64,000 bases of DNA from Mucilaginibacter xinganensis. Its GTDB lineage: Bacteria > Bacteroidota > Bacteroidia > Sphingobacteriales > Sphingobacteriaceae. Positions 8,326 through 16,452 of the stretch are shown piece by piece; the first letter of the stretch is position 1; each line of letters starts with the position of its first letter. The stretch lies in the NCBI RefSeq assembly GCF_002257585.1, contig NZ_CP022743.1, positions 1,364,001 to 1,428,000 of the forward strand. The letters run 5' to 3'. Position numbers and translations under genes: made by a program. The notes beneath the pieces are model-generated. The model was not told the DNA's origin and did not search any database. It saw only the letters and a program-made list of their open reading frames with translations.

Positions 8326-8466
8326 TTAACCGGTTGATGGCCGGGATCTTAAATGCTTCACCGGCAAAAAAAATCTAAAAATAACGTAACTACTTAGCAA
8401 CCACTAACGTAAAAGTATATCAATAATCATAAATGTTTGATTTAGGTATTGGTAATCTTTAAAACG

Positions 8467-8865
8467 ATGGATGTTTTCTTTTTCTTTTTGGTAGCCGGGG
8501 TAACCATCATAGTATTGATATTAAAGTTTGATAAAAAGCAGACGGTAAAGGTTAATTCAGTTTTAAAAGAAAGCAGGCAAACGCCTCCGATGTTTTTATT
8601 GAAATCAACAGAGCAAAAAATAGCCACGCTTAAAAGTATGCTGCGCTTTGATGATGCGCCGCAAAATATGGCAGCTGCAGCAACCATGGCGGGACTTTAC
8701 AATAATAAAAGCGAAAATTTAAGGCTTTCAAAAGTGCAGGAGCTTAAATTACTTTCGTCAAAATATAATAATGGCCAGATGTCTATCGAGGCTTACAATG
8801 TAAGGCTTGATGAACTGATGGATCAGGTACAGCAGCACAGCAATGAATTTGTGCTGGCCAGTTAA
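8467..8865 (+). CDS. Small membrane-anchored protein with SHOCT-like C-terminus
   Basis: A 132-residue protein from the ATG at 8467; a TTG 18 bases earlier is less likely. One N-terminal transmembrane helix (FFFFLVAGVTIIVLILKF) is followed by a basic linker. The C-terminal segment LKLLSSKYNNGQMSIEAYN resembles a SHOCT domain, a short oligomerisation module. No enzymatic motif is seen. A hairpin followed by nine T residues lies just downstream. Confidence 0.6.
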   Translation: MDVFFFFLVAGVTIIVLILKFDKKQTVKVNSVLKESRQTPPMFLLKSTEQKIATLKSMLRFDDAPQNMAAAATMAGLYNNKSENLRLSKVQELKLLSSKYNNGQMSIEAYNVRLDELMDQVQQHSNEFVLAS

Positions 8866-8904
8866 GTTTTTTTAGTTAGTTTATAGTTGGTTGTAATGGG
8901 TTGT

Positions 8905-8939
8905 AAAGGTTGGGCATAACTTTTATAACCTTTTTTTTT
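8905..8939 (+). terminator. Rho-independent terminator
   Basis: AAAGGTT (8905-8911) pairs with AACCTTT (8927-8933) and is followed by a run of T. The stem is AT-rich, so strength is moderate. Just before it, GTTGTAA-type 9-base motifs resemble the array at 15554-15624. Confidence 0.5.
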
Positions 8940-9026
8940 GCATTTTATGCAGACGACTGCCTTTGCCATGCTCTTAAAAACTAACTATTGACAATCCCGC
9001 TACTTTGCTTAATATTGCAATCGAAA

Positions 9027-9389
9027 ATGTCAGACGAAGCATTAGTAAAACGGTTAAAAGTAATTGTTAAGGAGCATGGCGGCCAGCTTGCACTTGCAGG
9101 TGCCATTGGTGTAGACCAGGGGTTCATCAGCAAGGTAATTAACAAGAAGCAGGACGTTAGCTATTACCTTATCCGCAAGCTGTGTTTTCAACTCAAATAC
9201 TCGCCAGAGTGGCTGATACTGGGCACCGGCGACAAAAAGATCAACAAGCCTGAATCGGCCAAGCTGATTACCGAAATCCAGATGATGCGTACCGAAATGG
9301 ACATTCTGCACGCCCGTATGCGAGCCTATGAAATGGAAATTAAGGAATTGAAAGACCAATTACTGCTGGGCGAGCGAAAAACAGGTTGA
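9027..9389 (+). CDS. XRE-like helix-turn-helix protein with coiled-coil tail
   Basis: A 120-residue protein. Residues about 5-65 form a lambda-repressor-like DNA-binding domain (GGQLALAGAIGVDQGFISKV, recognition helix around QGFISKVINK). Residues about 75-115 form a heptad-patterned helix (IQMMRTEMDILHARMRAYEM) that probably dimerises. The ATG at 9027 is preferred over an ATT/TTG-type extension 13 codons upstream. No peptidase domain is present. Its targets are unknown. Confidence 0.75.
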   Translation: MSDEALVKRLKVIVKEHGGQLALAGAIGVDQGFISKVINKKQDVSYYLIRKLCFQLKYSPEWLILGTGDKKINKPESAKLITEIQMMRTEMDILHARMRAYEMEIKELKDQLLLGERKTG

Positions 9390-9430
9390 TATTTTAAGGC
9401 AGCGCTGTAATGTTGAGCACCCGCGGCCGG

Positions 9431-10069
9431 CTACCTGTTAATCAGGATAACTTCCAGCACATCTGCAGTGCTTTTGCATTTATTTAACGTACTTTCTAAC
9501 GATTGCAGGATCTCGCGGTACTTGATCAGGTTTATAGGGTCCTTATCGGTTAAAAAAAGATCGGCTAAGGCGTTATAGTAAAGGCGGTCTGCATGGCGCT
9601 CATATTCCTTTATCTTGCGGCAGGCTATTAGTATGGCATCTTCCTGGCGGTGTACCTTTAGCAGGCCAACGGCTGTTTGTATTTCGGCACAAGCCTTTTT
9701 TATTAATAGGGCAAGTTCTATAAGCGGGCTTATGAAGATGCTTATATTATAAAGGTTAATCCGGCTGGCTGCTTCTTTAATCATGTCGGCAACATCATCA
9801 ATAGCGCCTGCCAATGAGTGGATATCATTGCGGTTTAAGGGGGTAAACATAATCTTGTCAAGCGCCAGGTATATTTTGTGGGTAATTCCGTCGCCCGTAT
9901 GTTCCATTTTATCAATTTGTTTAAACAGCTCACCGCTTTCGGCGGTAATACCATCGCCCGTAATCCGGGTAAGTAAACCTGCCATATCAGTCATATTTCG
10001 GGCCGCATGGTCAAACTGATTGAAGAATAATGCTTTGTTGGTAAAGAAATCCTGGAATAACGCCTTCAT
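9431..10069 (-). CDS. DUF47 (PhoU-like) phosphate transport accessory protein
   Basis: A 212-residue all-helical protein of the DUF47/PF01865 family (FNQFDHAARNMTDMAGLL, DKMEHTGDGITHKIY, IDDVADMIKEAASRI, KEYERHADRLYY). Members usually sit beside a Pit-type phosphate transporter and modulate it. Here no Pit gene is visible and the gene is divergent from the pst operon. The conserved acidic E/D clusters fit the PhoU-like metal-binding fold. The upstream region holds a clear promoter and 11-12-base-spaced TGTTAA-type repeats. Confidence 0.85.
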   Translation of the reverse strand: MKALFQDFFTNKALFFNQFDHAARNMTDMAGLLTRITGDGITAESGELFKQIDKMEHTGDGITHKIYLALDKIMFTPLNRNDIHSLAGAIDDVADMIKEAASRINLYNISIFISPLIELALLIKKACAEIQTAVGLLKVHRQEDAILIACRKIKEYERHADRLYYNALADLFLTDKDPINLIKYREILQSLESTLNKCKSTADVLEVILINR

Positions 10070-10093
10070 ATTCGGTTTTTAATAGGGGACGCC

Positions 10094-10121
10094 CAAAAAT
10101 AGCGTCGGCATGTTAAGCCAA
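10094..10121 (-). promoter_or_regulatory. Promoter of the DUF47 gene
   Basis: On the minus strand TTG (10121-10119), 17 bases, then TATTTTTG (10101-10094) match the Bacteroidota -33/-7 consensus. Transcription would begin about 18 bases before the start codon. Confidence 0.55.
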
Positions 10122-10160
10122 CATTAATCATGTTTTGAGTAATGTTAAGTTTATGTTATC
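10111..10160. promoter_or_regulatory. Pho-box-like direct repeats
   Basis: TGTTAA (10111), TGTTTT (10131), TGTTAA (10143) and TGTTAT (10154) lie in one orientation. The last three are spaced 12 and 11 bases apart, one helical turn, as in known PhoB/PhoP boxes (TTAACA read on the other strand). They sit directly upstream of the DUF47 -33 element. Another TGTTAAG at 10313 lies about 15 bases upstream of a CACCTTTG box before the porin gene. Binding by a PhoB-like regulator is inferred. Confidence 0.45.
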
Positions 10161-10369
10161 AATTTCGCATGTCCGGGTTTTTATTAAAAAAACTGTTTTT
10201 ATAGCTAAATGTGCCTTTTTTGGCGTCGAAACAAGGCTCCTGATTATTCCGGATAGTTATTTTTTATAACCATATATAGCGTATTTATTATTAAAAATTA
10301 ATTATTTCTTAATGTTAAGATAATGATGGCAACGCACCTTTGAACCAAAATTTATTAATCTTTAACAAC

Positions 10370-11746
10370 ATGAAAAAAACCATTACAAAACTTTTCAGTA
10401 CTGCTTTATTAATAGCAATAACGCTGACTGGTTTGGCGGTAAATGCGCAAACAACTTCATTAGTTGATGCCAATGCACCGGTTGCAAAAACTAATACTAC
10501 CCAGGCAGCTACAACCCAGGCTGAAGCGAAAGCTGAAACAAAAGCGGCTGCCGATACTAAAGCCGAAGCAAAAGCCCCGGTAAAAGCTGCAGAAGATACT
10601 TCATTTAAACCTGTTAGAAGGTTATGGGGTTACGCTTTTGGCGACTTATATTACAAAAGCCATGGCGATGCGTTAAACCGCGGCGGATCAAACCAGTACA
10701 CCGGCATTGCTCAAAACCGTAACGGTTTTCAAATGCGCCGTATTTACTTAGGCTATGATTATGATATCAACAAAAAATTCTCGGCCGAAGTATTGTTAGC
10801 TGCTGAAGACAATGAAACTTCAAGCATCATCAACGGATCAACTTCAACTACAACAGGCGATCTTTTGGCTGATAACAAGTTAACTTTCTACATTAAGTTA
10901 ATGAACTTAAGGATCCATGACCTTTGGAAAGGTACTGACCTGGTAATTGGTCAGGTATCTACACCTGCGTTCCCTTTATTATCAGAAAAAGTTTGGGGTT
11001 ACCGCTCAATCGAAAGAACTGTAGCTGATATCCGTCGTACGCCTTCATTTGATTTGGGTGCTACATTACAAGGTTCATTTGACCCGGCTACCAAAAACTT
11101 TGGTTATGATGTTATGGTTGGTAACGGTACCAGCGCAAAACCTGAAACCGATATTTACAAATGGTTTTATGGCGATATCTGGGCAAAATTCTTCGACAAG
11201 AAGTTAGTATTTGACCTGTATGCTGATTATGAGCAATTAAGCCCTAATGTTGGCGCTACACCAATGGTATCACGTAACATGTTAAAAGGTTACATTGCTT
11301 ACACCACTCCTGAGTTTACTTTTGGTGTTGAGGCATTTACAAACAAACTTAAAAATGGCGCTGCTGTAACCAACGCATCTGTAGTACATTTTGAAGATCA
11401 AACCGCACAGGCGATCTCTCTTTATGCACACGGCCGTTTAATTAAAGATCCAAACTCAAAAGGCGACCTGTTAGGTTTCTTCGCCCGTTTTGATACTTAC
11501 AATCCTGATACCAAATTTAACCTGAACAACGGTACTTATAAAGGACAGGTTGGCAACTATGATCCAAACACAAAAGAGCAGTTTATTACTGCAGGTTTAG
11601 ATTACCAGCCAACTAAAAACATCCACTTTATGCCAAACATCTGGTATAACTCATACAAATCACAAAATACAACTTTAACCGGTACTGCATTGAAAGACCA
11701 TGACGTGGTTTATCGTGCTACCTTCTACTTTACTTTTGGTAAATAA
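10370..11746 (+). CDS. OprP/OprO-like phosphate-selective porin
   Basis: A 458-residue outer-membrane porin. The signal peptide ends near AVNAQ. An Ala/Glu/Lys-rich linker (about 30-75) follows, then the porin O/P-type barrel (GFQMRRIYLGYDYDINKKFSAEVLLA, FDLYADYEQLSP, GLDYQPTKNIHFMPNIWYNS) ending in an aromatic strand (YRATFYFTFGK). The ATG at 10370 starts the signal peptide; a TTG 30 bases upstream is rejected. It stands directly before pstS, so it probably admits phosphate or other anions to the periplasm under phosphate limitation. Confidence 0.85.
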   Translation: MKKTITKLFSTALLIAITLTGLAVNAQTTSLVDANAPVAKTNTTQAATTQAEAKAETKAAADTKAEAKAPVKAAEDTSFKPVRRLWGYAFGDLYYKSHGDALNRGGSNQYTGIAQNRNGFQMRRIYLGYDYDINKKFSAEVLLAAEDNETSSIINGSTSTTTGDLLADNKLTFYIKLMNLRIHDLWKGTDLVIGQVSTPAFPLLSEKVWGYRSIERTVADIRRTPSFDLGATLQGSFDPATKNFGYDVMVGNGTSAKPETDIYKWFYGDIWAKFFDKKLVFDLYADYEQLSPNVGATPMVSRNMLKGYIAYTTPEFTFGVEAFTNKLKNGAAVTNASVVHFEDQTAQAISLYAHGRLIKDPNSKGDLLGFFARFDTYNPDTKFNLNNGTYKGQVGNYDPNTKEQFITAGLDYQPTKNIHFMPNIWYNSYKSQNTTLTGTALKDHDVVYRATFYFTFGK

Positions 11747-11857
11747 TAATATATCCTGAATTGCTATGCTCATTTGCTGATAGGGGCAGGTAAGCATAGC
11801 AAAACAGGTAATAAACGTTAACAGGAAACAAGCTAAAAACTCACACAAAACAAAAAA

Positions 11858-12907
11858 ATGAAAGTAATTAAAAGTTTAAAGGTAGCCGCAGTAGCCATTG
11901 CTGCAAGCGCACTATCATTATCAGCATCGGCGCAGGATAACACCCTGCTGGGCGCAGGCAGTACATTTGTGTACCCGCTGTTCTCAAAAATATTTGCCGA
12001 GTATGCTACAAAAACCAATGTTAAAGTTAATTACCAGTCAATTGGTTCAGGCGGTGGTATTTTACAGCTAACCAATAAAACTGTTGACTTTGGCGGATCA
12101 GATGCTCCTTTAAACGCTGACCAGGCTAAAAAGATAGGTGCACCGGTTTTGCATATTCCAATGGCTTCAGGCGCAGTTGTAGTTACTTATAACGTACCGG
12201 GCCTTACTACAGGTTTAAATTTAAATGGTGCTGTTTTGGGTGATATCTACTTAGGTAAAATCACCAGCTGGAACGATCCTAAAATTGCTGCACTGAACAA
12301 AGGCACCAAATTGCCTGAAACACCGATAGTAGTTATCCACCGTTCAGACGGTAGCGGTACCTCTTTCATCTTTACTGATTATTTAACAAAAGTAAATGCT
12401 GACTGGGCTGCAAAAGTTGGTAAAGCATCAGCAGTTAACTGGCCTGCCGGTTTAGGCGGTAAAGGTAACGAAGGTGTTGCCGGTTTGGTTAAACAAACTC
12501 CGGGTGCTATTGGCTACAATGAGTTAGCTTACGCTATCCAAAACAAAATGGCTTATGCTGATATCGCTAACAAGACAGGTAAATTTATTACCCCAACGCT
12601 TGAATCAACTACATTGTCAAGCAACGTTGAGCTGCCTGCAAATGCAGAAGTGTCATTAACCAATACTGATAACCCTAAAGGTTACCCTATTACCAGCTTT
12701 ACCTGGGCTTTAATTTACAAAGAGCAAAAATATAGCGACCGCAGCGCTGCAAGAGCTAAAGAGCTTTTGAAGTTATTATGGTTCAATATTCACGACGGAC
12801 AGAAAAATTGTGCGCCGTTAAATTATGCGCCGCTTTCAAAATCAGCCGTAAAGGTTGCTGAAAAGATATTAAAATCAGCTACTTATGATGGTAAAGCCAT
12901 TTTATAA
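11858..12907 (+). CDS. pstS: Phosphate ABC transporter, substrate-binding protein
   Basis: A 349-residue periplasmic protein with a signal peptide (cleavage near ASAQD). The phosphate-binding motifs of PstS are present: GAGSTFVYPLFSKIF at the N-terminus, SIGSGGG, and HRSDGSGTSFIF in the middle. It lies 111 bases after the porin gene and upstream of pstC, pstA, pstB and phoU. The gap to pstC contains a long imperfect hairpin that could protect the pstS transcript, giving more binding protein than permease. Confidence 0.95.
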   Translation: MKVIKSLKVAAVAIAASALSLSASAQDNTLLGAGSTFVYPLFSKIFAEYATKTNVKVNYQSIGSGGGILQLTNKTVDFGGSDAPLNADQAKKIGAPVLHIPMASGAVVVTYNVPGLTTGLNLNGAVLGDIYLGKITSWNDPKIAALNKGTKLPETPIVVIHRSDGSGTSFIFTDYLTKVNADWAAKVGKASAVNWPAGLGGKGNEGVAGLVKQTPGAIGYNELAYAIQNKMAYADIANKTGKFITPTLESTTLSSNVELPANAEVSLTNTDNPKGYPITSFTWALIYKEQKYSDRSAARAKELLKLLWFNIHDGQKNCAPLNYAPLSKSAVKVAEKILKSATYDGKAIL

Positions 12908-12932
12908 GTTATAGATTTAAGAATCACGATAT

Positions 12933-12988
12933 AAGAGTCAGGATGCAAGAAAAGGAGAGCTAAATCTTTATCTTGCATGCTGGCTCTT
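12933..12988 (+). repeat. Intercistronic stem-loop between pstS and pstC
   Basis: The arms 12933-12950 and 12971-12988 match at 16 of 18 positions (core GATGCAAGA / TCTTGCAT) around a 20-base loop. There is no run of T after it, so mRNA protection or processing is more likely than full termination. Confidence 0.55.
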
Positions 12989-13023
12989 TACTCATGAATA
13001 AAGAATAACAAAACCCGAATTTT

Positions 13024-13938
13024 GTGAAAAATAAAAGATTAGACCTTTCTTACAGCCAAATGAAATGGGAAACCATTTTCAGGCGGATCCTGATCTGTAT
13101 GAGTGTTATTTTGGTGCTGATAGTTATCGGCATACTAATAACGCTTATAAAAGAATCAATGCCTTCCATCAAATCATTAGGGATAGGATATTTATGGGGC
13201 AAGGTATGGGACCCGGTATCAAATATTTACGGAGCGTATCCGTTTTTAATAGGTACCCTGCTTACCTCATTTATTGCGCTTATCCTTTCAGTACCTTTTT
13301 CATACGCCATCTCTATTTACCTGGGCGAGTATAATCCTAAAGGCTGGCTTTCAAACCTGCTGAAAAACGCTATTGAGCTTATTGCTGCCGTTCCTTCAAT
13401 TATTTATGGTTTTTGGGGGCTATTTGTTTTAGTGCCGGTTATCCGCACGTTTGAAGCAAAAATTGGGGTTGCCCCTTACGGCATTGGTGTTTTCACGGCA
13501 TCATTGGTACTGGCTGTAATGATAATTCCTTATGCTGCATCACTGGGTATCACACTTATCCGCATGGTGCCTTCGCCCTTAAAAGAAGGAGCCTATGCTT
13601 TAGGCGCTACCCGTTATGAGGTTATCCGCAGTGTAATTATGCCATTTACACGGTCAGGTTTATTTGCAGGCGTACTTTTGTCGCTGGGCCGCGCCCTGGG
13701 CGAAACCATGGCTGTAACCATGCTGATAGGTAATACCAGCTCGCTTGCCCATACCTTTAAGGATGCAATTTTTGGCCCGAGCAATACCATGGCCAGCGTT
13801 ATAGCCAATGAGTTTACCGAGGCCGACCATACTGTTTACCTTTCGGCATTGATTGAGCTGGGCCTGGTGCTGTTTTTTGTTACCGTGATCATTAACCTGA
13901 TAGGTAAAAGGATAATTACAAAATTCACTAACAATTAA
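13024..13938 (+). CDS. pstC: Phosphate ABC transporter permease PstC
   Basis: A 304-residue inner-membrane permease with six predicted transmembrane helices. The binding-protein-dependent transport (EAA) loop is in LKEGAYALGATRYEVI, and SLGRALGETMAVTMLIGNT is typical of PstC. The GTG start at 13024 gives 304 residues; an ATG at 13060 would remove 12 N-terminal residues, and either is possible. It forms the phosphate channel together with PstA, encoded 4 bases downstream. Confidence 0.95.
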   Translation: MKNKRLDLSYSQMKWETIFRRILICMSVILVLIVIGILITLIKESMPSIKSLGIGYLWGKVWDPVSNIYGAYPFLIGTLLTSFIALILSVPFSYAISIYLGEYNPKGWLSNLLKNAIELIAAVPSIIYGFWGLFVLVPVIRTFEAKIGVAPYGIGVFTASLVLAVMIIPYAASLGITLIRMVPSPLKEGAYALGATRYEVIRSVIMPFTRSGLFAGVLLSLGRALGETMAVTMLIGNTSSLAHTFKDAIFGPSNTMASVIANEFTEADHTVYLSALIELGLVLFFVTVIINLIGKRIITKFTNN

Positions 13939-13942
13939 CGAT

Positions 13943-14788
13943 ATGGACGTACGTATAGGAATTAGAAATACCAAGAGTATTTTATTTAAAGGTGTTATCG
14001 TCTTTTTTGCTTTCTTAATTACTATCCCGCTTATTATAGTTTTACTTTATATAATAAAACAAGGGGTTACACAGGTAAACTGGCATTTTTTAACCCATGT
14101 GCCTGCGCCCGTGGGCGAGAGCGGTGGCGGTATCAGCAATGCGCTGATAGGCAGCTTTTTAATGGTGCTGATGTCTTCTGTACTGGCTATCCCGGTTGGT
14201 ATGTTTGCAGGGATTTACCTGAGCGAGAACCCAACTACCAAGCTTGCTTATTACAGCGGTTTGTGTGTTGATATTTTGCAGGGGGTGCCATCAATTGTAG
14301 TAGGTATAGTAATATACTTCTGGCTGGTAAAACCGCTGGGTACCTTCAGTGCCCTATCGGGTAGTGTGGCCCTTGCAATTATGATGCTGCCCATCGTGAT
14401 CCGGTCAACAGAACAAACGCTGCGGTTGCTGCCGGCATCGTTAAAAGAAGCTGCGCTTTCATTAGGTGTGCCTTATCACCGGGTAATTTTAAAAGTTATT
14501 GTGCCCTGCGGCTTTGCAGGGATCTTATCAGGTATCATGCTTTCAATAGCGCGTATTATTGGCGAAACTGCGCCTTTATTGTTCACCGCCTTTGGTAACC
14601 CTTATTTATCGGTGTCAGTTACCAAGCCGATGGAAAGCTTGCCGCACCTGATATTTACTTATGCTACCAGCCCGTATGACGAATGGCACAACCTGGCCTG
14701 GGGCGCATCATTTATATTATTAATGTTTGTATTAATTTTAAACATAGTTACAAAACTGATTACAAGAAAATGGAACATACAGTTGTAA
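13943..14788 (+). CDS. pstA: Phosphate ABC transporter permease PstA
   Basis: A 281-residue inner-membrane permease, the partner of PstC, with about six transmembrane helices. The EAA loop is [20 protein letters not shown], and [19 protein letters not shown] is the PstA signature. It begins 4 bases after pstC and its last 19 bases overlap the start of pstB, indicating translational coupling. Confidence 0.95.
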   Translation: MDVRIGIRNTKSILFKGVIVFFAFLITIPLIIVLLYIIKQGVTQVNWHFLTHVPAPVGESGGGISNALIGSFLMVLMSSVLAIPVGMFAGIYLSENPTTKLAYYSGLCVDILQGVPSIVVGIVIYFWLVKPLGTFSALSGSVALAIMMLPIVIRSTEQTLRLLPASLKEAALSLGVPYHRVILKVIVPCGFAGILSGIMLSIARIIGETAPLLFTAFGNPYLSVSVTKPMESLPHLIFTYATSPYDEWHNLAWGASFILLMFVLILNIVTKLITRKWNIQL

Positions 14789-15528
14789 GCGCTAATAAAT
14801 TTAATGCCTGGTTTGGCGATAATCATGTGGTAAAAGATGTAACCATAGGGATTGAAAAAAACCAGGTTATCGCAGTGATGGGTCCGTCGGGCTGCGGTAA
14901 AACAACCTTTTTGCGCTGCATAAACCGCATGCACGAGTTAATACCCGGTGCTACAGCCAAAGGAAGTTTAAAGTTGTATGACGATGAGGTTTACACCATG
15001 AACCCTATTTATGTAAGGTATAAGATCGGGATGGTTTTTCAAAGGCCAAACCCTTTCCCAAACCTTAGTATCTATGATAACGTGGTAGCCGGCTACAAGC
15101 TTAACGGGCTTAAAATGGCCAAAGCGGATATGGATAACATTGTAGAAAAATCATTAACATCAGCCGCGTTGTGGAAAGAGGTTAAAGATTCACTGCACAA
15201 AAAAGGGACCTTCCTTTCTGGTGGCCAGCAGCAGCGCTTGTGTATTGCACGTGCCATTGCCATGGAGCCTGAAGTGATTTTGTTTGATGAGCCTACCTCG
15301 GCGCTTGACCCGATCTCTACTTCGAGCGTTGAGCAGCTGTTTCATGAGCTTAAGGAAAATTACACGCTTATTATTGTAACACACAATATGCAGCAGGCGG
15401 CCCGCGTAAGCGATAAAACAGCCTTTTTTTACATGGGCGAGCTGGTGGAGTTTGACGAAACCAAGCAAATGTTTACCGCACCAAGCGATGTAAGGACACA
15501 AAATTATATTACTGGAAGGTTCAGTTAA
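14770..15528 (+). CDS. pstB: Phosphate ABC transporter ATP-binding protein PstB
   Basis: A 252-residue ATPase that powers PstCA. Walker A is GPSGCGKTT, the Q-loop is in [19 protein letters not shown], the signature is [16 protein letters not shown] and Walker B is [13 protein letters not shown]. The switch histidine is in [15 protein letters not shown]. The ATG at 14770 gives the usual PstB length and overlaps pstA; a start 87 bases upstream would add a non-family extension. Confidence 0.95.
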   Translation: MEHTVVSANKFNAWFGDNHVVKDVTIGIEKNQVIAVMGPSGCGKTTFLRCINRMHELIPGATAKGSLKLYDDEVYTMNPIYVRYKIGMVFQRPNPFPNLSIYDNVVAGYKLNGLKMAKADMDNIVEKSLTSAALWKEVKDSLHKKGTFLSGGQQQRLCIARAIAMEPEVILFDEPTSALDPISTSSVEQLFHELKENYTLIIVTHNMQQAARVSDKTAFFYMGELVEFDETKQMFTAPSDVRTQNYITGRFS

Positions 15529-15553
15529 GGTTAGGTTGAAGCGGTTTAAAAAA

Positions 15554-15624
15554 GTTGTGGTTGTTGTAAAAGTTAAAAGCTTTCCAACTCCTGCAACACC
15601 TACAACTGTTACAACAATTACAAC
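15554..15624. repeat. 9-base GTTGTAA-type repeats arranged as a hairpin before phoU
   Basis: The left arm 15554-15569 (GTTGTGGTTGTTGTAA) pairs with 15609-15624 at 14 of 16 positions. The right arm is itself a run of about five 9-base units (GTTGTAANN read on the minus strand). It lies between pstB and phoU and could be an mRNA processing or attenuation element. Confidence 0.5.
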
Positions 15625-15643
15625 ATTTTAAACTAAAACAGAA

Positions 15644-16336
15644 ATGACACCATTAGAAAACGAAATTACCGCGCTAAAGAAAGAGCTTGTTAGCATGTGG
15701 ATATTGGTTCAGTCGCAGCTGAACAAAGCTAAGGACGCGATGGTCCGCTTTGATAAGGACCTTGCCCGCGAGGTTTTGATCAAAGAAAAAAGGGTAAACT
15801 CCTTTGAGCTTAAAATTGACAGGGACTGCGAGAATATTTTTGCATTATACTGCCCCGTGGCGGTAGACCTGCGTTTTTTGCTTGCCGCACTTAAAATAAA
15901 TACCAACCTGGAGCGGATTGGCGATATTGCTGCTGGTATTGCACTGTACATTGTAGAGTCGTCAGTAAATTTTGAAGTAAGCGTAATGGAAAGCACTTCG
16001 CTGCTGCGCATGTACGAAGAGGCAATAAATATATTAATTGATGCCCGCACCGCTTTTGAAAAAGAAGACACCGTACTGGCCCGCAGTATCTTTAAAAGAG
16101 ATGATGTGCTTGATGCTATTAACGAAAATGCACCGATTGTTATAGGCGAAGTGATTCGTGCCAACCCGAACACCATACCTGAAGCACTTTACATGCTGTC
16201 GGTTATCCGCAAGCTGGAGCGCGTGGGCGATCAGTCAAAAAATATAGCCGAAGAGATTATATTTTATGTGGAGGCTAAAATTATGAAGCACCTGGAAAGC
16301 AGCCAAAAGAGATTTGAAGGCGAAGAAGAGGATTAG
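15644..16336 (+). CDS. phoU: Phosphate-specific transport regulator PhoU
   Basis: A 230-residue protein of two three-helix PhoU repeats (LNKAKDAMVRFDKDLA; VDLRFLLAALKINTNLERIGDIA; MLSVIRKLERVGDQSKNIAEE). The conserved E/D-rich metal motifs (NLERIGD, KLERVGDQ) are intact. PhoU links PstSCAB to a PhoR-type sensor and dampens phosphate signalling and uptake. No phoR or phoB is present in the window. It is the last gene of the pst operon and is followed by a strong hairpin. Confidence 0.93.
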   Translation: MTPLENEITALKKELVSMWILVQSQLNKAKDAMVRFDKDLAREVLIKEKRVNSFELKIDRDCENIFALYCPVAVDLRFLLAALKINTNLERIGDIAAGIALYIVESSVNFEVSVMESTSLLRMYEEAINILIDARTAFEKEDTVLARSIFKRDDVLDAINENAPIVIGEVIRANPNTIPEALYMLSVIRKLERVGDQSKNIAEEIIFYVEAKIMKHLESSQKRFEGEEED

Positions 16337-16403
16337 GGAATTTAGATGTCGATTTCGAAATTTAAAGAGATTAATTAGGTTGATTGATTAATAAATTGAG
16401 GGC

Positions 16404-16436
16404 AAGGCGGATAGTGATATCCGCCTTTGTTGTTTT
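16404..16436. terminator. Terminator after phoU
   Basis: A perfect 10-bp stem, AAGGCGGATA (16404-16413) with TATCCGCCTT (16418-16427), and a GTGA loop, followed by TGTTGTTTT. It lies between convergent phoU and the DoxX-like gene. Confidence 0.8.
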
Positions 16437-16452
16437 AAGCTAAAATCAAACA

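Noticed and set aside
10340-10369. Upstream TTG start for the porin
   Set aside because: The ATG at 10370 begins a normal signal peptide; the extension does not.
14683-14769. Upstream start for pstB
   Set aside because: It would overlap pstA by over 100 bases and add a non-family N-terminus.
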